Assembly: GCA_017551165.1 (NCBI GenBank)
Contig: JAFZMO010000047.1
Span: 1-42,526, forward strand
Origin: Lachnospiraceae bacterium
Lineage (GTDB): Bacteria > Bacillota > Clostridia > Lachnospirales > Lachnospiraceae
DNA: 42,526 nucleotides
Direction: 5' to 3'
This document shows positions 32,579 to 40,178 of this stretch, one piece after another. Both the position numbers and the translations under genes were made by a program. Numbering within the stretch: position 1 is the stretch's first letter; each line of letters opens with the position of its first letter. A model generated the notes under the pieces. That model searched no databases, was not told the origin of the DNA, and was given only the letters and a program-made list of their open reading frames with translations.

Positions 32579-34171
32579 TTGAAACGACGTCGTCACAACG
32601 GATATCGCATATGCGCCCTCGCGGCGGTTCTCCTCCTGTTGGGAACCGCCATTTTCGGCGTGTTCGCGAGCGCGGACGGTGAGGACACCCCGCCTTCCGG
32701 CGGCAACGTCGCGGAGTCCGTCCTCGGCGGCGGCCCGCAGATCGGCGCCAAATACGCCGTCGTCATGGAGGTCGGTTCCGGCGCGGTGCTCTTCTCCAAG
32801 AACGCCACGGAATCCTGCTCCCCGATGAGCCTGACCAAGCTGATGACCGCTCTTCTGGCCCTCGAGAACCTGTCCGCTGCGGACTCGGTCTCCTTCTCCT
32901 ATCAGGCGATCCACGGCATCGGCACGAACGTGACGCGCGTCGGTCTTGTGGAAAATGAGCGCATCTCCGTGCAGGACGCCCTCTACGCGATGCTTGTCGC
33001 GTCCGCCGACGAGGCATCCTACGCGCTCGGCGAGAAGATGGGCGGCGGCAAGATCAAGACATTTTACGAGATGATGAACACGCGCATGAAGGAGCTCGGC
33101 GGCGTGAACTCGGAATTCTCGAGCGCCACGGGCACGGGCGGCACCAAGCAGACGTCGTGCGCCTACGACCTCGGCCTCGTCGCGTGCGAGCTGACGCACC
33201 ACGCGCTGTTCAACCGCATCGCGTCCTCAAGCTGGTACGACATCCCGCAGACGAACCTGAAGGAACACCGCACCATCGCGCAGACGCACCAGTTCATCCG
33301 CAAGACCAAGAAATACGAGTACGCCGTGGCCGGCAAGTCCGGCGGCCAGGCGGACGACAAGACCTACAGCCTCTGCACCTACGCGGAGCGCGAGGGCATG
33401 ACCGTCGTCGCGATCGTGCTCGGCTGCAGCAGCTCCGACGCCTCCTACGACGACACCGTATCCGCGATCAACTACGCGTTTGAGAACTACAAGGCGCACT
33501 CGATGAAGGAGATCGAGAACGCCGTGAACGAGGATTACTCGGGTCTGTTCGACTACTGCCCGATGTTTGACGACGGCTCCGGCGATCTGGTCTACATTGA
33601 CCGCAACTCCACGATCGTCCTTCCCCGCGGCGCGGACCCCACGACGCTCACCAAGTCCGTCGAGTATCATCTCCCGTCCGAGTACGTTCACGGGGAAAAT
33701 GTGATCGGCCGCGTGATCTACCGCTATCAGGGCCACCGCGTCGGCAACGCCGGTATCATTTACAACAACCCGGAGTACCCGATGTCGCAGACGGAGTTTG
33801 ACGCCGTATGGCCGTACTTCCTGATCCCGCCGTCAATGCTTCCGTCGCTGGGCGGCACGGGCGTTGTCCTCGACAACTCCTACCTCGTTCCGTCCATCAC
33901 GATCACCCCGTCGCCGACTCCGGCCCAGGGCTCCGAAGATCCCGACGCCTACGCGACACCGACTCCGGTTCCCCGTCCGACGACCTCTCTCGAGATCAAG
34001 AAGAACGAGGAGGAAGAGACCGGGCTGCTTGCGGGATGGTCCGTGAAGGCCAAGGCAAGACTCCTCGGCGGCGCGATCTTCGCAGGATTGTTCCTCCCGT
34101 GCGCGCTCGTCATTTTCGTCATTATCCCTCGCAGGCACCGCAGGAAAAACCGCGTAACGAGACGGTTGTAG
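32579..34171 (+). CDS. D-alanyl-D-alanine carboxypeptidase (PBP, S11 family) with altered second motif
   Basis: A 530-residue membrane-bound penicillin-binding protein that trims peptidoglycan stem peptides. It has a signal-anchor region near 10-30 and a serine-peptidase domain with SLTK (Ser84, Lys87). The second motif is SAD at 142-144 where SxN is expected, and the third is KSG at 253-255 in place of KTG. A linker rich in Thr and Pro (about 445-475) and a C-terminal membrane helix (about 500-520) with a basic tail follow, a sortase-free anchor. It begins with TTG, preceded by AAAGGAG. Activity with an Asp in motif two is uncertain. Confidence 0.9.
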   Translation: MKRRRHNGYRICALAAVLLLLGTAIFGVFASADGEDTPPSGGNVAESVLGGGPQIGAKYAVVMEVGSGAVLFSKNATESCSPMSLTKLMTALLALENLSAADSVSFSYQAIHGIGTNVTRVGLVENERISVQDALYAMLVASADEASYALGEKMGGGKIKTFYEMMNTRMKELGGVNSEFSSATGTGGTKQTSCAYDLGLVACELTHHALFNRIASSSWYDIPQTNLKEHRTIAQTHQFIRKTKKYEYAVAGKSGGQADDKTYSLCTYAEREGMTVVAIVLGCSSSDASYDDTVSAINYAFENYKAHSMKEIENAVNEDYSGLFDYCPMFDDGSGDLVYIDRNSTIVLPRGADPTTLTKSVEYHLPSEYVHGENVIGRVIYRYQGHRVGNAGIIYNNPEYPMSQTEFDAVWPYFLIPPSMLPSLGGTGVVLDNSYLVPSITITPSPTPAQGSEDPDAYATPTPVPRPTTSLEIKKNEEEETGLLAGWSVKAKARLLGGAIFAGLFLPCALVIFVIIPRRHRRKNRVTRRL

Positions 34172-34184
34172 CACATGAGACAAA

Positions 34185-34222
34185 ACGGGCCGGATGCTCC
34201 GACATCCGACCCGTATTTTTTT
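34185..34222. terminator. bidirectional terminator between convergent genes
   Basis: ACGGG-C-CGGATG (34185-34196) and CATCCG-A-CCCGT (34203-34214) pair with one mismatch. T(7) follows on plus, and CGTTTTGT on minus. It serves the carboxypeptidase gene and the FAD oxidoreductase gene. Confidence 0.88.
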
Positions 34223-34249
34223 GTTTATTTTCCGATTAGGAAGCCCTCG

Positions 34250-35635
34250 TCACACCAGCTTCCGGCCCATCAGCACGCCCATTGAGGACGCCATCATGAG
34301 GCCTCTGGTCCAGCCCGACGAATCGCCGAGGCAGTACAGACCGACCACGTTCGTGGTGAGGTCGGGCTCCATCTTGACCTTATTGCTGTAGAACTTCAGC
34401 TCCGGCGAGTACAAAAGCGTCTCGTAACTCGCGAAACCGGGCACGACCTTGTCGACCGCCTGGATGAAGTTGATGATGTTCGTCATCGCGCGGTACGGCA
34501 TCGCCGCCGTGATGTCGCCGGCCACCGCGTCGGGCAGCGTCGGACGGACGTTGGCCTGCGCAAGCTCCTTCGCCCACGTGCGCTTGCCGGAGAGGATGTC
34601 GCCGTAGCGCTGCACGAGGATCTGTCCGTTGGCGAGCATGTTCGTCAACTCACCGACCTTCTGCGCATACTCGATCGGCTGGTTGAACGGCACCGAAAAA
34701 TTATGCGAGCACAGGATTGAGAGGTTCGTGTTGTTGCTCTTGAGTTCCTTGTAGGAATGGCCGTTGACGACCGCGAGATTGTTGTCGTAGTTCTCCTGCG
34801 ACACGAAGCCGCCCGGGTTCTGGCAGAAGGTGCGCACCTTGTTCTTGAACGGTGCGGGGTAGCCGACGAGTTTCGACTCGTACAGCACGCTGTTCACCTC
34901 TTCCATGATCTCGTTGCGGACTTCGACGCGCACGCCGATGTCGACTGTGCCGGGCTTGTGCGCGATGTCATAGCGCGCGCACAGCTTCTCCAGCCACTCC
35001 GCGCCGCGGCGTCCCGTCGCAACGACCACGCTGTCCGCCTCGTACTCGGTCCTGCCGGCCGGATTGTTGATGACCACGCCCTTGCAGACGCCGTCGTTGA
35101 TGATCAGGTCCTCGCAGGTGCAGCCGAAGATCATCTCCACGCCGTGCTCCTGCAGAAAATGCTCGAGCTTCGTGTACAACTCCTGCGCCTTCTCCGTTCC
35201 GAGATGGCGGATCGGGCAGTCCACAAGCTTCAGGCCCGCCTGGATCGCGCGCCTGCGGATCTCCTTCACCTTGTCGGGCTCGCTGACGCCCTCCACGTGC
35301 GTGTCCGCGCCGAACGCAAGATACACGGAGTCCGTGTAATCGATGAGCGCCTGCGCGGCGTCCGCGCCGATCAGATCGGGGAAATCACCGCCGACCTCGT
35401 AGCTCAGGGACAATTTTCCGTCGGAAAATGCGCCTGCGCCGGAGAAGCCCGTCGTGATGTTGCATGGCTTGCAGCCCACGCAATGGCCGGTCTTCGCCTT
35501 CGGACAGGAGCGCCGCTCGATCGGCTGCCCCTTCTCGAGCATCAATATTTTCTTCTTCGAGCCGCGCGTGATCATCTCATACGCGGTGAAGATCCCCGCC
35601 GGCCCCGCGCCGACGATCACAACATCATATTTCAT
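34250..35635 (-). CDS. FAD-dependent oxidoreductase of the COG2509 type
   Basis: A 461-residue flavoprotein: the dinucleotide motif VVIVGAGPAGIFTAYE at the N-terminus, the GHCVGCKPCNITTGFSGAGAFSDGKL Cys-rich segment, SVVVATGRRGAEW, and a C-terminal CLGDSSGWTRGLMMASSMG FAD-closing motif. Related proteins are annotated only as uncharacterised FAD-dependent dehydrogenases, and the Cys residues near 48-58 may be redox active. It is transcribed with malQ (gap about 57 bases) but a functional link is not evident. The ribosome site is AAAGGGG. Confidence 0.88.
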   Translation of the reverse strand: MKYDVVIVGAGPAGIFTAYEMITRGSKKKILMLEKGQPIERRSCPKAKTGHCVGCKPCNITTGFSGAGAFSDGKLSLSYEVGGDFPDLIGADAAQALIDYTDSVYLAFGADTHVEGVSEPDKVKEIRRRAIQAGLKLVDCPIRHLGTEKAQELYTKLEHFLQEHGVEMIFGCTCEDLIINDGVCKGVVINNPAGRTEYEADSVVVATGRRGAEWLEKLCARYDIAHKPGTVDIGVRVEVRNEIMEEVNSVLYESKLVGYPAPFKNKVRTFCQNPGGFVSQENYDNNLAVVNGHSYKELKSNNTNLSILCSHNFSVPFNQPIEYAQKVGELTNMLANGQILVQRYGDILSGKRTWAKELAQANVRPTLPDAVAGDITAAMPYRAMTNIINFIQAVDKVVPGFASYETLLYSPELKFYSNKVKMEPDLTTNVVGLYCLGDSSGWTRGLMMASSMGVLMGRKLV

Positions 35636-35692
35636 GGTAAACCCCTTTTCTCAGAAACATCCTTTTCCAATATACGCCTTGTACTTGCGTCG

Positions 35693-37213
35693 TCACGCCT
35701 TCGGCGCCACGCGCGAGAACATCTCGCAGAGCCATGCGCGGTAGCCGACGTCGATCTTCGAGAGCTCGCCCGGCAGCAGTCTCCACTGCCAGTTTGAACC
35801 GAGCGTCGACGGATGGTTGATGCGCGCCGAGTTGTCCAGATGCAGCAGATCCTGGATCTGGATGATGACCGTGTCCGCGACGCTCTCGTAGAGGCGGCGG
35901 ATCATCTGGTCATGCAGCTCCTCGCGGCGAAGGATGCCGAAGTATCCCTGCATCCAGTTGAGCTGCGATTCCGGGCAGCCCGCGAGGAAGCCCGCGAGCG
36001 TCTCATTGTCGTGCGTCCCGATGTAGGCAACGCAGTTGGAATTCGTGTAATTGTGCGGCAGGTACGGGTTCGTCGGGTCGCCGCCGACGCCGAACTCAAT
36101 GACCTTCATGCCCGGGTAGCCGCACTCCTCGATCAGCTTCTTGACCGGCTCAGTCAGCACGCCGAGGTCCTCCGCGATGATCTTCGCGCCCTTCACGGAC
36201 TCCGCGATGACGTCGGTCAGCTTCTTGCCGGGGCCCTTCAGCCATTTGCCGCCCTTGGCGGTCTTGCACTTGGCCGGGATCGACCAGTAGTTGACGATAC
36301 CGATGAAGTGGTCGATGCGGATCACGTCGTAGAGGTCCGCGTTGGCCTTCATGCGCTCGCGCCACCACTTGAAGTTCTTTTTCTCCATCTCGTCCCAGCG
36401 GTACAGCGGGTTGCCCCAGCGCTGTCCCTCGTCGGAAAATGCATCCGGCGGCACTCCGGCAATGTTCGTCGCGTTGCGGTCGATGTCAAGCTCAAAGAGC
36501 TCGCTGTGCGCCCACGTGTCGGCGCTGTCCATCGCCACGTAGAGCGGGATGTCGCCGATGATCTCGACCCCATTTTCCGCCGCGTAAGCGCGGACCGCGT
36601 GCCATTGCTCGTAAAATGTGAACTGCATGAACTCCTGAAACGCCACCTCGTCGGCCAGCTCCTCCGCAGCCTTGGCGAGAGCCGCCTTCTTGTGCAGCTT
36701 GAGGTCGTGGTCGCTCCACTCCTGCCACGGCTTGAAGCCCTCGCGCTCCTTGATCGCCATGAACAGGCAGTAGTCCGAGAGCCAGTACTCCGCCTTCTTC
36801 ACGAAGGCAGCATACTCCGACGTCTTCCGGAAGTTGCTCCGCGCGTACGCCTTGCGGAGCACCGCAAAACGGCTGCCGAACTGCGCGCCGTAGTCGACGT
36901 AGCGGGGCTCGGTGCCGTAGTAGCCTGCGTTGATCTCCTCCTGTGTGAGCAGACCCTGCTCCCTGAGGAGGTCTAAGTCGATGAAATACGGGTTGCCCGC
37001 GAAGGCCGAGTACGACTGGTACGGGCTGTCGCCGTAGCCGGTCGGGCCGACCGGGAGCACCTGCCAATAGCGGTGTTTCATCTTTGAGAGGAAGTCGACA
37101 AACTCCTTCGCCGCCTTCCCCAGAGTGCCGATGCCGTAAGGGCTCGGCAGTGAAAATACCGGCATCAGGATGCCGGCACTTCGCTTGTTTTTATCGGTTG
37201 TGTTACGTTTCAT
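35693..37213 (-). CDS. malQ: 4-alpha-glucanotransferase MalQ (amylomaltase, GH77)
   Basis: A 506-residue cytoplasmic enzyme that transfers maltodextrin units during glycogen or starch use. The chain opens with RSAGILMPVFSLPSPYGIG and has QVLPVGPTGYGDSPYQSYSA. The nucleophile region is RIDHFIG with Asp301, and the acid/base region IAEDLG with Glu348; THDNET is also present. Length and motif order are normal for GH77. No other glycogen gene is next to it. Confidence 0.96.
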   Translation of the reverse strand: MKRNTTDKNKRSAGILMPVFSLPSPYGIGTLGKAAKEFVDFLSKMKHRYWQVLPVGPTGYGDSPYQSYSAFAGNPYFIDLDLLREQGLLTQEEINAGYYGTEPRYVDYGAQFGSRFAVLRKAYARSNFRKTSEYAAFVKKAEYWLSDYCLFMAIKEREGFKPWQEWSDHDLKLHKKAALAKAAEELADEVAFQEFMQFTFYEQWHAVRAYAAENGVEIIGDIPLYVAMDSADTWAHSELFELDIDRNATNIAGVPPDAFSDEGQRWGNPLYRWDEMEKKNFKWWRERMKANADLYDVIRIDHFIGIVNYWSIPAKCKTAKGGKWLKGPGKKLTDVIAESVKGAKIIAEDLGVLTEPVKKLIEECGYPGMKVIEFGVGGDPTNPYLPHNYTNSNCVAYIGTHDNETLAGFLAGCPESQLNWMQGYFGILRREELHDQMIRRLYESVADTVIIQIQDLLHLDNSARINHPSTLGSNWQWRLLPGELSKIDVGYRAWLCEMFSRVAPKA

Positions 37214-37255
37214 AGGTCCACGTCCTTGTATCGGATTTTTCTGCTGTTCGCAGAA

Positions 37256-38092
37256 TTATTCGTACTCTTCCTCGTCGCCCCGTTCGTACTTGCCGGCGAG
37301 CTTGACGTCCTCATCGTCATCCTCGGATTCATCGCCCTCTTCGGACTCTTCTTCCTCCTCGGACTCCTCGGTCTCGTCCTCATCCTCGTCGTCCTCGTCT
37401 TCATCCTCGTCCTCTTCCTCGGGCTCGGGCTGAAGCGTCTTCGGCTGCGTGATCGGGATCAGTCGCTCGCAGTGGCTCGCAACACGGCGGGAGTGCGTGA
37501 GCACGATCACCGTGAAACCGCTGTTGTGCAGGATCTCGACGATGTCCATGAAGCGATCCACATCCGCCGACTGCAGATTGCCGGTCGGCTCGTCGAGGAT
37601 CAGGTACTTCGGCTTCGTCATGATCGCGCGGGCAAGGCAGACCTTCTGGATCTCAAAATCCTCGAGGTCGGCCGGGTAATACTTTCCAAATCCCTTGAGA
37701 CCGACGGCGCGGAGCACTTCCTTCGCGCGGCGCAGCTTGCGCTTGCCGGTCATGAACCTGTGCCCCATCGGCACAAGAAGGTTTTCGTAGATCGTCATAT
37801 CATTGATGAGCAGCGAGTCGCGCGGAACAACGCCGACGCGCTTCGAGCGGATCATCGCCGTCTGGAACGGATTCCAGAAGTAGATGCGGTGACCGTCGAT
37901 CGTGATCGTGCCGCTGTCGGGGCGAAGAAGGCCGCTCAGGATGTTCATGAGCGTGCTCTTGCCGCTGCCCTTCTTGCCGACGATGGCAACCATCTCGCCA
38001 TCGTTGACCTTCATCGAAAAACTCCGTACGACACGGCGGCGAGCACCGCCGACGCCGAACGCTTTGTTGATTCTTTTTGCCTCAAATCCCAT
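37256..38092 (-). CDS. ABC ATPase with degenerate signature motif and acidic tail
   Basis: A 278-residue LolD/MacB-like ATPase. Walker A GKKGSGKST (39-47), Walker B YLILDEP (163-169, Asp167, Glu168) and the H-loop His200 are intact. The signature loop reads LEDFE (143-147) where LSGGQ is expected, and the Q-loop glutamine is replaced (VVPRDS, around 88-93). From about 224 the protein is almost pure Asp and Glu for about 40 residues. It is paired with the 608-residue permease upstream, separated by 30 bases, so it very likely drives or regulates that permease. It may be a weak or inactive ATPase. The ribosome site is AGGAGG. Confidence 0.85.
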   Translation of the reverse strand: MGFEAKRINKAFGVGGARRRVVRSFSMKVNDGEMVAIVGKKGSGKSTLMNILSGLLRPDSGTITIDGHRIYFWNPFQTAMIRSKRVGVVPRDSLLINDMTIYENLLVPMGHRFMTGKRKLRRAKEVLRAVGLKGFGKYYPADLEDFEIQKVCLARAIMTKPKYLILDEPTGNLQSADVDRFMDIVEILHNSGFTVIVLTHSRRVASHCERLIPITQPKTLQPEPEEEDEDEDEDDEDEDETEESEEEEESEEGDESEDDDEDVKLAGKYERGDEEEYE

Positions 38093-38122
38093 ATCCGGTA
38101 TCCTCCTGTACGCTCGCTCCCC

Positions 38123-39949
38123 TTACCGTCTGCGGAAAATCTTGCCGTAGTTCTTGGCGATGACACAAGCGGCGATCGCGATAAACGGAATGAGAACCAC
38201 GCGCAGATTCTTCGAAACGATCGGCTTGATGCTGACCGCTCCGAGCCCTAACAGCTTGCACACGATCCAGGACAGACCGAAGGCAAGACCGCAGGCAAAT
38301 GCGAAGAGGATCGCCAGCTCCGCAAGGAACAACAGCACGATCTCCAGCTTCGTGTCACCCGTCAGCACGAGCGTTGTATAGAATTCCGAGCCCTTGATGA
38401 ACTTGTACACAAGGTACAGCAAAAGGAGCACGATGCAAACGAAATACCCGATGGAATCCACCTTCGTGAGCTTGTCCGGAATGTTGCGGATCTTCTCTCG
38501 ATAGATCACGCTGCCCGGCTTGTCCGCCTCGTGAACCACGTAGGACGAGGTGCGCTCCAGATCGGGGTTGTCCTTTTCATAATTCTCCCACGCGCCGTCG
38601 AGGATGCCCTCGAGATTTCTCTGCGCCTCATCCGCCGTGAGCTTGGTGCGGAACACGCCGCTGTTCTTCATCACGAGAAGACGGAACAGGATCGTGCGCT
38701 GCTCAACCTGGAGACCGGATTCCTGATCCTTGCCGTCCTTGTTGTCCTCACCCTCGCCGCTCTTGGACTCTTCCTTCTTCTCCTCCTGCTTGGGGATGAT
38801 CGCAACGATGTAATCATCAAGGTTGATCGTCTCATCGCCGACCTTGAACGTCTCACCCTCGGGGATGAAACCGTTGCAGACGAGCGCCTTCGCACCGTCA
38901 TAGACCGTCAACGAGGGGATGTTCTTGCCGCGGGACACGTCCGTGCCGTCCTCCTCGTAGTGACTTCCGAAAAATGCCGGAATGCTGGCGTCGGAAGCCT
39001 TGATCACACGGAGCTTGGAAAGCCACTCCGGAACCTCGGCGATCTCATCGATGTCCTCATCGTAGATCCAGAGGGTCTTCACTGCGGTATATATGGTTGC
39101 ATCCTTCTCGACTTCACGTCTCGAAGTGTCGGTGTCTCTGAACTTAAATCCTTCGCCCAGGAGCTTCATGCCGTTCTGTACGTAAATCGGCTCGAGGTTG
39201 GTCTCCTTCGGCCGCTCGATCTTGATCTCATCGTAGAGCGAGGAGAGATCCAACAGCGGGCAGATCACGTAGAAATCGAGGCAGACCGGATCCTTGCCGA
39301 TCATCAGCGTCGTTCCGGGATCGAGATATCCGATCACGACCGCCTCAACCTTCACGCCCTCAACGCGGAGCGTGATCTTCGAGCCCGAGGTGTATTTGCC
39401 GTTGTCCATGCCCGCGCCGAGCATTACATACAGCGTGTCCGTGTAGCTGCTGGAGTTTGCGAACATCCGGCTCGTCAGGCCGCCGAAGCCGTTCTTCTCG
39501 AGAACGTCCTGCGAGAGCCATGCCGACTGGATCTTGCCGTACTTGCCCTTGTCCATGTCGATCGCCTTGTTCGCATCGAACTTGGCAGTGCCGTAGCCGA
39601 TCACGGCGTTGTCCGGGCCGGCGTAGTCCTTCATGTAGAGCTCGTAGAGGAAGCCTTCCTCATAGTCCATCCACGATGCCTCATGCAGCGAGCGATTGAC
39701 CGTCAGCTCGTACTGAATATCGATGTCCTTCGCCGTCGCGTGCTCCGCGTAGCTTCCGTCGATGCTGAAAACCGCCGTCTTCGACGTCGTGAGCCCGTAG
39801 TCGTTCGGGAATGCCTTCTCGAGCGAAGCCTCCAGACTCTCGCGGAACAGATACACCGCGGACACCAGTCCCATGATTATCATCAACAGAAAGAAAATGT
39901 GTTTTCTCAAACGCAATGAGTATTTGAGTTCTTTCCAAAACCTTACCAT
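38123..39949 (-). CDS. FtsX/MacB-like permease with a large extracellular domain
   Basis: A 608-residue membrane protein: basic start, one helix at about 18-35, an extracellular domain of about 430 residues, then three helices in the last 130 residues (VGYFVCIVLLLLYLVYKF, a VLLFLAELAILFAFACG region, and a final one near 580-600). One-plus-three topology is that of FtsX/MacB-type mechanotransmission permeases, which do not move substrates through the membrane but pass ATPase motion to the outside. A charged Lys/Glu stretch (about 395-415) lies in the outer domain. The extracellular domain is not one I recognise. It forms an operon with the ATPase downstream. Confidence 0.78.
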   Translation of the reverse strand: MVRFWKELKYSLRLRKHIFFLLMIIMGLVSAVYLFRESLEASLEKAFPNDYGLTTSKTAVFSIDGSYAEHATAKDIDIQYELTVNRSLHEASWMDYEEGFLYELYMKDYAGPDNAVIGYGTAKFDANKAIDMDKGKYGKIQSAWLSQDVLEKNGFGGLTSRMFANSSSYTDTLYVMLGAGMDNGKYTSGSKITLRVEGVKVEAVVIGYLDPGTTLMIGKDPVCLDFYVICPLLDLSSLYDEIKIERPKETNLEPIYVQNGMKLLGEGFKFRDTDTSRREVEKDATIYTAVKTLWIYDEDIDEIAEVPEWLSKLRVIKASDASIPAFFGSHYEEDGTDVSRGKNIPSLTVYDGAKALVCNGFIPEGETFKVGDETINLDDYIVAIIPKQEEKKEESKSGEGEDNKDGKDQESGLQVEQRTILFRLLVMKNSGVFRTKLTADEAQRNLEGILDGAWENYEKDNPDLERTSSYVVHEADKPGSVIYREKIRNIPDKLTKVDSIGYFVCIVLLLLYLVYKFIKGSEFYTTLVLTGDTKLEIVLLFLAELAILFAFACGLAFGLSWIVCKLLGLGAVSIKPIVSKNLRVVLIPFIAIAACVIAKNYGKIFRRR

Positions 39950-40030
39950 AACAACCTCCGCGCCCCTTTACGCAGTAACATTACGCATAACTTGCGTCCG
40001 TCCCCTGTGCGGACAGATACAGACGCTACT

Positions 40031-40059
40031 ACTATAAATCAAAAGTGCGCAAAATTCAA
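40031..40059 (-). promoter_or_regulatory. promoter of the permease/ATPase operon
   Basis: On minus TTGAAT (40054-40059), 17 bases, TATAGT (40031-40036), about 80 bases before the permease start at 39949, which has GGAGG as ribosome site. Confidence 0.7.
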
Positions 40060-40087
40060 TGAAACAGCAGCAAACGTAACACAATCT

Positions 40088-40127
40088 TAACAAAATACAG
40101 GGCGGCCGGTTGTTGTTCCCGCCGCCC
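40088..40127 (-). terminator. metG terminator
   Basis: GGGCGGCCGG (40100-40109) and CCCGCCGCCC (40118-40127) pair with one mismatch around an 8-base loop. On minus the stem is followed by TGTATTTTGTT. Confidence 0.78.
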
Positions 40128-40178
40128 CATAGCGCCTTTTCGTATCGTTTTTTCGGAAAATGAATTCCTCTTTGCAGG

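Noticed and set aside
37226-37433. Low-complexity Ser-rich or repeat-like frames near 37.3 kb
   Set aside because: These are other-frame readings of the Asp/Glu-rich tail of the ABC ATPase (GAG/GAC/GAA runs).
38531-39919. Plus-strand frame of 462 codons opposite the FtsX-like permease
   Set aside because: The minus-strand gene has a promoter, ribosome site and membrane topology; the plus-strand frame has none of these.
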